DNA of 64,000 nt, from NCBI RefSeq assembly GCF_001936475.1, contig NZ_MSPQ01000009.1, positions 62,001 through 126,000 of the forward strand, read 5' to 3'. Positions 35,465 to 44,222 of the stretch are shown here, one piece after another. Source of the DNA: Algoriphagus marinus. Its GTDB lineage: Bacteria > Bacteroidota > Bacteroidia > Cytophagales > Cyclobacteriaceae. Within the stretch, counting starts at the first letter, position 1. Every line of letters starts with the position of its first letter. A program made the position numbers and the translations under genes. The notes beneath the pieces were generated by a model. The model saw only the letters and a program-made list of their open reading frames with translations. It was not told the DNA's origin and ran no database searches.

Positions 35465-36678
35465 TTGGCAAGCATGGTTCGAATTTTAATTTCTTCCTGT
35501 AAGGTACGATGAACTGGGCATCGATTGGAAATTTCCAATAATTTCTGCCGCTGATCCTCATCCAAATCACCTTCCAGTTCGATGATGCGGGTAAACTGAC
35601 TGACTTTTGCTCCGGGATCTTCAGAAGCTTTGCTATCATCCAAATGTACCTTATCATGATTTAAGTAGACTTGCACTTGTTTTAAAGGCCAGTCCTTTCG
35701 TTCTGAATACATTTTCAAAGTCATGGCAGTACAGCTTCCCAGCGATGCCATCAATAAATCATAGGGGGTAGGTCCGAGATTGGCTCCACCGACTTCAGTG
35801 GGTTCATCAGCAAGGAGATGATGATGGGGAGTTTTGATCTCAGTAGTGTAGCCATCGCCGGCTAATCGGATTAGGACTTGATTTCCTTTCAGATCATTCA
35901 GCTTAGAATTTTCTGAAATCGCTACATAGCGAATGCTCCAGGAAGAAATTACTTCTCCGATATATTGACTATCGGCAGCATTGGAAAGCAAATGGTCTGC
36001 TCCATCCAAGGAAATAAAGCTTTTGGGATGGAATGCAGCTCCGTAAATTTCAGCTGCATTTTCAATCCCCACAATTTGATCTTGGGGAGAATGAAAAATT
36101 AAAATAGACTTTCTAAGATTTTTAAGGAAACTAGTGATAGGTCTTTGCTCAAGATCGTCTATAAATGATTTATTGATTCGAAAGGAGCGGCCGCCAATAT
36201 TCACTTTTGCAGACCCATTTTCCTCCACTTCCTTGAGACCATCTTCAAACAAATGCTTGACATGAGCAGGAAAAGCCGGTGCTGCAATGGTCACCACTGC
36301 CTGAACTGAGTCGAGTAGATCTGCCACATATAATACTGCAGCTCCTCCAAGCGAATGTCCTACCAGCATCTTTGGAGCTTCAAAGTTTTCCTCCAAAAAA
36401 GCAGCAGCATCACTTAAATCCGAAATATTAGCGCTGAACGTACTATCCTGAAAATCACCCTCACTCCTTCCCAATCCAGTAAAATCAAAACTTAATACAG
36501 CTATTCCATGCTGTGATAGTGAGGTGCAAATTTGAGTAACCGCCGAAAAATTCTTGGTACAAGTGAAACAGTGCGCAAAAAGCGCGTAAAATTTGGGAGC
36601 CTTATCCAAGGGCAAATACAGATTTGCTGCAAGCCTAAGCCCTTTTTTATTCTCAAATTTTAAGGGTTTCGGATTCAT
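35461..36678 (-). CDS. Alpha/beta-hydrolase fused to OsmC-family domain
   Basis: This 405-residue bifunctional protein has an N-terminal alpha/beta hydrolase (nucleophile S109 in VGHSLGGAA, FDFTGLGRSEG, FHSPQDQIVG) and, from about residue 260, an OsmC/Ohr-type peroxidase-like domain with the paired redox cysteines in LGSCTAMTL and NRCPVHRTL. This fusion is known in many bacteria and is annotated as bifunctional. Ohr-like domains reduce organic hydroperoxides using dithiols, and the hydrolase may release the substrate. Start and stop lie within 4-5 nt of the flanking genes. Confidence 0.85.
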   Translation of the reverse strand: MNPKPLKFENKKGLRLAANLYLPLDKAPKFYALFAHCFTCTKNFSAVTQICTSLSQHGIAVLSFDFTGLGRSEGDFQDSTFSANISDLSDAAAFLEENFEAPKMLVGHSLGGAAVLYVADLLDSVQAVVTIAAPAFPAHVKHLFEDGLKEVEENGSAKVNIGGRSFRINKSFIDDLEQRPITSFLKNLRKSILIFHSPQDQIVGIENAAEIYGAAFHPKSFISLDGADHLLSNAADSQYIGEVISSWSIRYVAISENSKLNDLKGNQVLIRLAGDGYTTEIKTPHHHLLADEPTEVGGANLGPTPYDLLMASLGSCTAMTLKMYSERKDWPLKQVQVYLNHDKVHLDDSKASEDPGAKVSQFTRIIELEGDLDEDQRQKLLEISNRCPVHRTLQEEIKIRTMLAK

Positions 36679-36683
36679 TTCGC

Positions 36684-37436
36684 TTATTTCTGTAGTGGCT
36701 TCACTTCTATATTCTCAAGGATTATCTCTGAAAGTAACTCTAAATCTCCTGAAACATACAAATCTTGCATTTTTTCTACTGGAGTATTTTTGTCTTCCGG
36801 CTTGAAATTCAGGTAGTTTTGAAAGCGAATTCCTCCTACTTCAATCACATCCGTCACTTCTCTAAGTCTTACCCCTCCACCATCGGTATTGTAGCTATAA
36901 GCGATGTAATCGATGAATTTATCGTCTTTTCCAATCCAGTATAAAAACTCATCATCGAAATCATCCCCTCCCCCTTCTTGCTGAAAAGTAACTTTGATCA
37001 AATCGTATGTTTTGTCATTCAGAGTCGTCTCTCCCAAGTATTCTTTAATCACTGAGGAATCGTTCAGTCCATAGGGAAGAAACGCGAAGTAAGCAACCGA
37101 ATTGACAGATCTGGAATATTTACCAATCCATTCTTGGTCCAGCGTATCGATTTTGGTACCATTTACGGTTCGCACAAAACCTGCATTATTCAAGACATCT
37201 TTTACATTTCCTGTCGAATCAGAAAACTCACGGATATACTCAAATTCACTTTCGGTCTTAAATATGGTGTAGTGAATATTTCTAAAATCAAACTCAATCA
37301 GAGAATTTGAGAAGGCTTCTCCACCATGAGCTTCGATAGATTCATCCACGATCTTTTCCGCTTCAGTCCGTGAGTCACAAGAGGAATAAACTAAACCTAA
37401 GACAATGATTAATAATAAGCTGTATTTCTTTTGCAT
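36684..37436 (-). CDS. DUF6503-like lipoprotein (copy 2)
   Basis: This 250-residue lipoprotein (LIIVLGLVYSSC lipobox) has an ordered beta-rich body containing KIVDESIEAHGGEAF near the N terminus and FLYWIGKDDKFIDYIAYSY and GGIRFQNYLNFK later. It resembles the next gene in layout (AHxxxxxF helix, then strands around WYYFD or LYWIG), so they are probably an old tandem duplication. DUF6503/LolA-like folds bind hydrophobic ligands, but there is no direct evidence of function. Spacing to the hydrolase gene is 5 nt. Confidence 0.65.
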   Translation of the reverse strand: MQKKYSLLLIIVLGLVYSSCDSRTEAEKIVDESIEAHGGEAFSNSLIEFDFRNIHYTIFKTESEFEYIREFSDSTGNVKDVLNNAGFVRTVNGTKIDTLDQEWIGKYSRSVNSVAYFAFLPYGLNDSSVIKEYLGETTLNDKTYDLIKVTFQQEGGGDDFDDEFLYWIGKDDKFIDYIAYSYNTDGGGVRLREVTDVIEVGGIRFQNYLNFKPEDKNTPVEKMQDLYVSGDLELLSEIILENIEVKPLQK

Positions 37437-37448
37437 GGGTATTTTCTT

Positions 37449-38180
37449 TTATTCAAAAATCAATTCGTAATCATAATAGCGATAAGCTGCTCTCAAATAC
37501 AGTTTTTCGCCTTTTTCATTCACTCTGAAACTTTCTCTATTGCCATGCAAAAGCATTCCGCTGCTTTCGTCATAACTCAAATTATAGATTAGACTTCGGT
37601 GATCTTTGAGTTGTACTTCGTTTCCAATCATCAGGTGAGTGATCGGGTCAAAATAATACCACCAGGTATCCGATTCAGGTCCATAATCAACTAGGATTAC
37701 ATCAACCAGAGTTCCATTTTCAAGTGTTTTTTGTTCCGCTAGGGAAAGTTTCGGGCCATCATCCAAAAGCTCCCAAGGCTGAGCAAGCGCATAAAAGGCA
37801 GCATCCAAATCTTTCTTTTTCTGAGCTAAAAAATCAGCATTTAAAACTTCATTTCCACCCATCAAATAGTTCATTTGGCTACCATCCCAACTCGAGACAT
37901 GAGCTACACTATCTTTTGTCCACGAAATTTTTCCCTCGAAATACGGCTTAATTCGGAACTCATTTAATTGGTCGGTTTCGGATTCGATAGTCCCATCTTC
38001 ATTTAAAAGTCGGGTCCATTTTCTAAATTTTATAGCTGATAGGTTCTCCCAAGAATTCTCTTTTTCATGGGCAGTTATACTTTTTTGTAGTAATTCCCGG
38101 GCTTGTTTCTCAGGACTTGGCGTGCAAGAACTGATTAGCAAAGCGATTGAGAAAAAACAGAACGCTACTATTTTTTTCAT
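37449..38180 (-). CDS. DUF6503-like lipoprotein (copy 1)
   Basis: The protein has 243 residues with a lipoprotein signal (CFFSIALLISSC). It shares the N-terminal QKSITAHEKENSW helix, the WWYYFDPITHLMIGNEVQL strand pair and overall length with the following gene. It starts with an ATGA overlap on the upstream glycosyltransferase and is 12 nt from copy 2, so all are one operon. The likely place is the inner leaflet of the outer membrane. Function not known. Confidence 0.65.
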   Translation of the reverse strand: MKKIVAFCFFSIALLISSCTPSPEKQARELLQKSITAHEKENSWENLSAIKFRKWTRLLNEDGTIESETDQLNEFRIKPYFEGKISWTKDSVAHVSSWDGSQMNYLMGGNEVLNADFLAQKKKDLDAAFYALAQPWELLDDGPKLSLAEQKTLENGTLVDVILVDYGPESDTWWYYFDPITHLMIGNEVQLKDHRSLIYNLSYDESSGMLLHGNRESFRVNEKGEKLYLRAAYRYYDYELIFE

Positions 38181-39514
38181 AACACCAAATTAGAATTTCT
38201 TTTTTGACTAACGTAATCCAAATAGATCCCCGCACCTACCAATCCATATTCCAAAAGGAGGAAAAGTGGATTCTCATGATAATCCAAATTCCCATAAGCT
38301 TGATAAGAGAAAATTGCAGCAAAACTCCAAATAAAAAAAACCTTTCGCTCTGTCAACAGGCTTATACCTAAAGCAGGAAGAATATACCAGGGATGGACTA
38401 CCGGCTGAAAAATCAAATAGATCAAGTAAATCAAGACCCACAAATCGACTAATTCCAAATTGGATTTAGGTCTTTTTTTCCAGGAAAAATAAAGAATCCC
38501 AATCAAGATGCTCCCACTTAGGATCTTGGTCAATGTAGCAATCGTATTATAACCTTGGATCCAAAAACCCACTTCCCGAAGCAGGTAGTAAATTGATGCA
38601 TTAAACTCAAATTTGCCTTGGTAGAGTTTTAGGCTTTGGAAGAAATTGATCCATGACTGATCGATCATAAGCCAGGCAAAGCTCAGGATTAAAGCCAGAA
38701 AGGTACCCATCCAAAAAGGGTATGATTTTCGAATTTTCCCAAGTGAAAAAAATGAGGGTAAGAGCATCAAAGGGAGAAGTTTCAAGCCAATTGAGATCCC
38801 CCAAAAAAATCCTGATTTGGCCAAACCTTTGGATAAAATGAAATAAAAACTGCCAAGCAAAAACAGGAGTACCAAGCCCTCGAAATGCAGATTATTAGAG
38901 ATTTCTAAGATGACTAGTGGGTTCAACCAATAATAGATCAGCTTATTAAATGGAATATGTAAGAGCAGAAAAATTCTGAGAAAAACAAAAAACACTCCTA
39001 TTTCTCCTAGGATTAAAATGGTCTTCAGAGTTATAAAACCATTCCAAACAAAACCATTGGATGCTGCTGCTCCAATGTAAAACAAAGCTTGATTCAATGG
39101 TGGATAGACAGAATAATAATCAGGAGAATTCAAACCATCAAAAAGCTGAATCCGGAAAGCATTATCAGCGGCAAGCCCTAATTCTTCCAGTTGCGAGGGC
39201 GTCAACAAATAGGGGTTTATACCATTCCGAAGTAAATCACCATCCCAAAGGAATCTGATGTAATCTTCCGACCAATTTGGAGTTGCAAATAGTAAGGAAA
39301 CCCGCAGGATCAATCCCGCAAAAAAAATCCATTTCCAATCTAAAGTTGGGGGAAGTGATTTCCTTAGAAACAGCATCCCCGCAAAAACTAAGGTAAACAG
39401 CATGAAAAGTGTGGTGAATTCTGCCCTCGGAACCCAATAGCCTAATGTCAGGATTCCTAATAGCATCAAGAACCAAATTAATAAGTTCAGGCCATTTCTA
39501 AGAGATGGTTTCAA
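38177..39514 (-). CDS. Polytopic membrane glycosyltransferase (GT-C/GT87-like)
   Basis: The protein has 445 residues and about 11-12 predicted membrane helices. After the first helices, a loop carries NWSEDYIRFLWDGDLLRNGINPY, with the Asp/Glu cluster typical of GT-C enzymes that use polyprenyl-phosphate sugars. It is close to GT87-type mannosyltransferases. The start codon is TTG (39514), overlapping the preceding TGA; the next in-frame ATG is 17 codons later and would cut into the first helix. With the DPM1-like GT2 gene ~2.7 kb upstream it could form a donor-maker and donor-user pair. Confidence 0.65.
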   Translation of the reverse strand: MKPSLRNGLNLLIWFLMLLGILTLGYWVPRAEFTTLFMLFTLVFAGMLFLRKSLPPTLDWKWIFFAGLILRVSLLFATPNWSEDYIRFLWDGDLLRNGINPYLLTPSQLEELGLAADNAFRIQLFDGLNSPDYYSVYPPLNQALFYIGAAASNGFVWNGFITLKTILILGEIGVFFVFLRIFLLLHIPFNKLIYYWLNPLVILEISNNLHFEGLVLLFLLGSFYFILSKGLAKSGFFWGISIGLKLLPLMLLPSFFSLGKIRKSYPFWMGTFLALILSFAWLMIDQSWINFFQSLKLYQGKFEFNASIYYLLREVGFWIQGYNTIATLTKILSGSILIGILYFSWKKRPKSNLELVDLWVLIYLIYLIFQPVVHPWYILPALGISLLTERKVFFIWSFAAIFSYQAYGNLDYHENPLFLLLEYGLVGAGIYLDYVSQKRNSNLVL

Positions 39515-40389
39515 AAGCTTAAACTTTCTCGTAAAACTTCATCTTCCAATCCATTTTTAGTCCAATAATCTAGCATTTGAACCCGTTTTCTCACTGCGGA
39601 GGTGACTTCCTGTTGACCATTCTTTGTGATTTGGATTTCCTGCCAGGAAAGAATCTCAAATGGAAAAGCAGTTTGATACCGAATCACTAGAGTTCTCCCA
39701 AGTCTCGGATAATTCACTTCCATCTCCTCTTGAGCAGATCCAAAAGACTTCTTGGTGATCACAGCCTCTTCGACCTCCAATGGGATGTGGGAAAATCGCT
39801 GATAAATCAAACTAGGGATTAGTTTTTTTTCTCCTTCAGAAATCAAGTCAGGATTTAACCGAATCAGGTTGAATAACTCATCTTCGGATCTGGCACTCAA
39901 CTTAAATTCCTGATCTCCTTCAGATTCGAAATAGGAAAAAATCTGAGTTTGATAGCCATTATTTTTCCAATTCATCTGCGCAAAAGATTGACCACACCAT
40001 TCTGTCATTGAGGCTGTCAATTTGGGAGAATTTATCTCCTCATAGACTGGCGTAAAAACTGATAGCATGGTATGATAGGGATAAACTCCAGTCACAAACT
40101 CTCTGGTCATATTGAGTTTTAGGACTTTTTGGGCGTCTGCTCCTGAACCGCTGGGATTATCTAATTTGACTTGCTTTCGCTTCGAAAAATCCTCCGTAAC
40201 AAAAATCATAACTGCCTTTCCTTCCCTTACTTCCCCATAACGCATTTGCTTGAGCTCAAACACATTGATTTCTGCTTTTCCCTGATACCAATGTCCGGCA
40301 AACTGTTCTTCCACTACTCCTTCGCGTCCAGAAGGACTACAGGAAAAAAGAAGAACTATGAGAATTAAAGAAAAGAGATTCGACTTCAT
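39511..40389 (-). CDS. Lipoprotein of unknown function
   Basis: The protein has 292 residues with a lipobox (LIVLLFSCSPSG). The mature part is rich in aromatic and charged residues, with GHWYQGKAEINVFELKQMRYG near the N terminus and segments such as MTEWCGQSFAQMNW. Orthologues in Algoriphagus-like genomes are sometimes named as a septum-formation inhibitor Maf, but the Maf nucleotide-pyrophosphatase motifs are not seen. It overlaps the next gene by 4 nt and is 125 nt from the glycosyltransferase upstream. Confidence 0.6.
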   Translation of the reverse strand: MKSNLFSLILIVLLFSCSPSGREGVVEEQFAGHWYQGKAEINVFELKQMRYGEVREGKAVMIFVTEDFSKRKQVKLDNPSGSGADAQKVLKLNMTREFVTGVYPYHTMLSVFTPVYEEINSPKLTASMTEWCGQSFAQMNWKNNGYQTQIFSYFESEGDQEFKLSARSEDELFNLIRLNPDLISEGEKKLIPSLIYQRFSHIPLEVEEAVITKKSFGSAQEEMEVNYPRLGRTLVIRYQTAFPFEILSWQEIQITKNGQQEVTSAVRKRVQMLDYWTKNGLEDEVLRESLSF

Positions 40390-40514
40390 AAAATTAAATT
40401 TTCGTAGTTTCCTGCGATTTGAAATAAGGTCACTTTGGACATCAGACTTGAAAGCAGTCCGTTAGAATATTTTTACAGTGAATTAAAATCCTGAATTTTC
40501 AAATTAGGCTTCCC

Positions 40515-41207
40515 TTACCAATATTTAAAAATCGTAAAAATAATCTTGTATCCCGCTCCGAATACGCCTTTGACAGTACCGCTGACTTTTGAAACACCAA
40601 TTCTTTTTCGATAGTTTACCGGCACCTCTGTATAGCGAAGCCCTGCCTTATGAGCCTTGATTTGCATCTCGATGGTCCAACCAAAGTTTTGATCTACCAT
40701 TTTCAAGTTCAATAAATCTCGCCAAACAATCGCTCGAAAAGGCCCTAAGTCCGAGAATTTTGCTCCTTGCATGTAACGCATCATGGTTGTTGCAAGCCAG
40801 TTTCCAAAAACCTGCGGCAATGTCATCGAACCAGATTCCCGCTCGCCAAGTGCTCGGGAACCGATCACCATTTCTGCTTTACCCTCCAAAATTGGCTGAA
40901 TGAGATCTAGCAATTCTTCAGGATAATCACTGTAATCCCCATCCAAAAACACCACGATATCCGGTTGGATCGCCTGCTTTTTAATCCAATCCATTGCCGT
41001 GAGGCATGCTTTACCATAACCTTTTTGAGGTTCGAACACTACCTGTGCTCCAGCTGCCGCTGCTACTTCGGATGTTCTATCCGACGAATTATTATTGGCT
41101 ACTACGATATGCCTAACCAAACTTGGGATTTCAGCAATTACTTTAGGGATTGATTTTTCCTCGTTGTATGCAGGAATAATGACATCAATAATTGGGACTT
41201 TTCTCAT
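40515..41207 (-). CDS. GT2 glycosyltransferase, polyprenyl-phosphate sugar synthase-like
   Basis: The protein has 230 residues of GT-A fold: DVIIPAYNEEKSIPKVI at the N terminus, the metal-binding FLDGDYSDYPE, and SDLGPFRAIVWRDL. It has the size and signatures of dolichyl-phosphate mannose/glucose synthase-like enzymes (DPM1 or UgtP-type), which put one sugar on a lipid phosphate at the inner membrane. No membrane helix is obvious. It follows the next GT2 gene by 3 nt. Confidence 0.8.
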   Translation of the reverse strand: MRKVPIIDVIIPAYNEEKSIPKVIAEIPSLVRHIVVANNNSSDRTSEVAAAAGAQVVFEPQKGYGKACLTAMDWIKKQAIQPDIVVFLDGDYSDYPEELLDLIQPILEGKAEMVIGSRALGERESGSMTLPQVFGNWLATTMMRYMQGAKFSDLGPFRAIVWRDLLNLKMVDQNFGWTIEMQIKAHKAGLRYTEVPVNYRKRIGVSKVSGTVKGVFGAGYKIIFTIFKYW

Positions 41208-41210
41208 TTG

Positions 41211-42677
41211 TTATTTACCCAAACCATAGGCTTTGAAAGAGGTGATAAAAACCAAGCTGTATCCTATTGTCAACATCAAGTGAAAAGGCAGCATTTCAAA
41301 AGACCCCATTCGAATTGAAAGAAAAACCATTGCAGCAAAAATCAATGCGAAGAGCCCCTCAAACCATGTCGTCACCGGAATCTTTCCGGTAATGTATAGA
41401 TTAGAATTTAGACCGGTTTTGCCTCCCTCAAGGTTGAATTTAGGAGTACGGATAAATGGTGACTTTTTCCCTGTTAGACCTTCCCAAACTGCTTGTGAAT
41501 TGTGCAACGCTAAACCCATGGAAACTGAGAGAAAGAGCGGTAAAATGTAAAGTCCTTGGATTAAACTTTTCCAGAAACCTTTCTTCTCGTAGAAAAAGGC
41601 TACCAGGTACACTGCGGCGATGATCACAAATCCGATCATAAAAATTCCGGCTAACTGAAATAACTGACTTGGAATCAATCCTTGCTGTCCAGCCCACCAA
41701 ACTCCTATACTTGATAAACTTACCGTGATTACTGCGATGAAAATAGTGCTATTAAACAAGTGAGCCATTGCATGGATTTTAGTCGATAGAGGCAAATCCT
41801 GCTTCAAGACTCCTCCAGCATGCTTTGCAGCGCATTCAGCTCCCCCTTTGGTCCAGCGAAATTGCTGAGACTTGACAGCCGACATGATGGGTGGAAGTTC
41901 GGCAGGTGATTCAATTTCCCTTCGATAGACAAATTCCCAACCTTTGCGTTGTGCACGATAGCTAAGATCCAGATCTTCCGTTAGGGTATCATCATTCCAG
42001 TTTCCAGCATCAAGAATGCAGCTTTTTCTCCAGACTCCTCCTGTACCATTGAAATTGATAAAAGCATGTTGAGTATTTCTTCCAATCTGTTCGATCAGAA
42101 AATGGGCATCCAAGGCAAAGGCCTGCAACTTGGTAAGCAGTGAATAATTTTCATTCAAATGCGTCCACCGCGTCTGAACCATACCAATCTTTTCTGAAGT
42201 GAAATAAGGAATGGTTTTTTTCAAGAAATCCGGATCAGGCACAAAATCCGCATCGAATATGGCAATGAATTCACCGGTAGCTTTTTCCAAACCTTCCTTT
42301 AAGGCCCCTGCTTTAAATCCATTCCGATCTACCCGATGAAGGTACTGAAAATCAACAGTTGGAAAGGCTTTGATTTTTTCTAAAATAAGCTGGGCTGTCT
42401 CATCCGTACTATCATCCAAAATCTGGATTTGGAGCAATTCTCTTGGGTAATTAATTTTTGCGGCTGCATCAATCAAGCGCTCCACGACATAGCGTTCATT
42501 ATACACTGGAAGTTGGATCGTTACCTTGGGCCAATTCACAGGGTCCGATGGAATAGGGCCCTTTAACTTTCTAGATTTTAAAAAATTCAAAAGCAAATGC
42601 CCTTGAGCTAAGCTATAGGCAAAAATAAACAGCATTCCCAGGGTATATATTCCCAGTAGAAGGTAGAGGAAAATCAT
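41211..42677 (-). CDS. Processive-type GT2 glycosyltransferase (cellulose synthase-like)
   Basis: The protein has 488 residues. One N-terminal helix (FLYLLLGIYTLGMLFIFAYSLAQ) precedes the GT-A domain with the D,D,D,QxxRW set: ILDDSTDET, FDADFVPD, TEDLDLSYRA and QQFRW. Four or five C-terminal membrane helices follow (from ~residue 310). It is similar to the CesA/BcsA-like or glucomannan synthase-like family without a PilZ domain. It abuts the Fe-S gene with no intergenic base. It likely makes or elongates an envelope glycan or glycolipid. Confidence 0.8.
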   Translation of the reverse strand: MIFLYLLLGIYTLGMLFIFAYSLAQGHLLLNFLKSRKLKGPIPSDPVNWPKVTIQLPVYNERYVVERLIDAAAKINYPRELLQIQILDDSTDETAQLILEKIKAFPTVDFQYLHRVDRNGFKAGALKEGLEKATGEFIAIFDADFVPDPDFLKKTIPYFTSEKIGMVQTRWTHLNENYSLLTKLQAFALDAHFLIEQIGRNTQHAFINFNGTGGVWRKSCILDAGNWNDDTLTEDLDLSYRAQRKGWEFVYRREIESPAELPPIMSAVKSQQFRWTKGGAECAAKHAGGVLKQDLPLSTKIHAMAHLFNSTIFIAVITVSLSSIGVWWAGQQGLIPSQLFQLAGIFMIGFVIIAAVYLVAFFYEKKGFWKSLIQGLYILPLFLSVSMGLALHNSQAVWEGLTGKKSPFIRTPKFNLEGGKTGLNSNLYITGKIPVTTWFEGLFALIFAAMVFLSIRMGSFEMLPFHLMLTIGYSLVFITSFKAYGLGK

Positions 42678-44222
42678 TTAGGCATTCAACTTAACAGAGT
42701 CGTTTCCGATTAGAATTGGGAAATCAGTAATACGGTTCTCTTCAGATCCATTTTCAAGTTTCAGTACGCCTCTCGGACAAACCGCAGAACAAACTCCACA
42801 TCCTACACAACTTGAGCGGACAATATTTTGTCCTTTCTGAGCATAAGCTCGGACATCTATTCCCATCTCACAATAAGTGGAACAATTTCCGCAGGAAATG
42901 CACTGTCCCCCATTTGTAGTGATTCTAAATCTGGATTTGAATCGCTGCACGAGTCCAAGATAAGCCGCGAGTGGACAACCAAATCTACACCATACTCGGT
43001 TCCCCATGAAAGGATAAAAACCTGTACCAACTACTCCGGCAAAAGCAGATCCGATCGCGAAACCGTAAAACGAATGTAACTGGTTTGTGGCATTTCCCAG
43101 AAAACTGAAGCCCGAAAAATAATTGGCAATAGTCACCAGCGTCATCACCACCGCTAAAACCAAAACTCCGTGAATAATGTAGCGCTCATATTTCCAAGCT
43201 TTTAGAGACTTATCAGAAAGCTGTCTATAAGGATCACCCACAGTTTCTGCTAATCCACCGCAACCGCAAACCCAGGAACAATACCAACGCTTACCGAAGA
43301 AATATGTGAAAACAGGTACTCCAACTATAATTAATAAAATCCCCCAGATCAACATAAACATGCCTACTCCACCGGAACTTAAGAAGGTACTAATCTGATA
43401 ATCGTAGAAAAAATCATAGTCCAGCGGCCAAATATTTTTGAAATCAAAATAAGGTTGATTTAACAACACTAAAATCTCAGGAATCAAAAAGGCAAATGCC
43501 GTCTGGAAAAACATCACGGACGCCGTACGAAGCTGCTGGTATTTATTGCCACGGTATTTTCTGAACATCCTGACTCCCATGACGATAATGGCCAAGGTGT
43601 AAATCAAACCATACAAAAACCATTGACTCGCAGGATTGCCACTGAGCATTTCGCTAATAGGAGAAACCATGGCGACCAAAGTCACCAAATAGGCAGGAAA
43701 CCAATAAAGCAAGATGTAGAAAAGGATTAAAAAAGAGCCGGTAATCATTCCAAGAATTCCTCTGTTCTTCATAGATGAATGAAAAATTCCGTTATTCTTA
43801 ATTCCCTCAGGTTCGCCTTGGTATTTTGGAAGATTATAGAAAATTCCTCCAAGTACCGCCAATCCAATAGACAAGGCGAAAAACATCCAAGGATCATCCT
43901 TTACCGGACTATCCAATCCTGCCAAGGCCAAGGAGAAGGAATAATCATCCCAAATCACTTGATCCCAATTTGCTTCGGCCTTTAACTGATCATTGTAGGT
44001 ATTGAAGTAATCCCCAAAAGCATTCAGGAATGTAAAATTCGAAGAGTAACTCTCACCATACATGGGTTCGAGAATTTCTGCCATTTTCGCTTGATGGATA
44101 TCCTTCGTATTGGCAAGAACAAGTTCTTTATCCAAGCTGTAATTCCCCAAAAAAGGGATCAGGATAAAACTACCTAAACCAATTAAGAAAAGTATTAGAC
44201 CTAGTTTTTGAATTAGTTTCAT
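42678..44222 (-). CDS. NosR/NapH-like polytopic 4Fe-4S protein
   Basis: The protein has 514 residues. About seven membrane helices enclose the CxxxC motifs WYCSWVCGCGG and WCRFGCPLAAYLG typical of NapH/NosR/CcoG-like proteins. The C terminus has two ferredoxin-type clusters, CISCGNCSTYCEMG and CVGCGVCSAVCPRG. Such proteins pass electrons across or along the inner membrane. There is no nosZ or nap gene nearby. It overlaps the FAD oxidoreductase gene by 4 nt, which suggests that flavoprotein is its cytosolic electron partner. The physiological acceptor is unknown. Confidence 0.8.
   Translation of the reverse strand: MKLIQKLGLILFLIGLGSFILIPFLGNYSLDKELVLANTKDIHQAKMAEILEPMYGESYSSNFTFLNAFGDYFNTYNDQLKAEANWDQVIWDDYSFSLALAGLDSPVKDDPWMFFALSIGLAVLGGIFYNLPKYQGEPEGIKNNGIFHSSMKNRGILGMITGSFLILFYILLYWFPAYLVTLVAMVSPISEMLSGNPASQWFLYGLIYTLAIIVMGVRMFRKYRGNKYQQLRTASVMFFQTAFAFLIPEILVLLNQPYFDFKNIWPLDYDFFYDYQISTFLSSGGVGMFMLIWGILLIIVGVPVFTYFFGKRWYCSWVCGCGGLAETVGDPYRQLSDKSLKAWKYERYIIHGVLVLAVVMTLVTIANYFSGFSFLGNATNQLHSFYGFAIGSAFAGVVGTGFYPFMGNRVWCRFGCPLAAYLGLVQRFKSRFRITTNGGQCISCGNCSTYCEMGIDVRAYAQKGQNIVRSSCVGCGVCSAVCPRGVLKLENGSEENRITDFPILIGNDSVKLNA

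Noticed and set aside
39511..40389. Septum-formation inhibitor Maf name for this lipoprotein
   Set aside because: The Maf pyrophosphatase motifs are absent and the protein has a lipoprotein signal.
42678..44222. Reading the NosR-like gene as part of a denitrification cluster
   Set aside because: No nosZ, nosD, nap or nir catalytic gene lies in the window; only the carrier architecture is shared.
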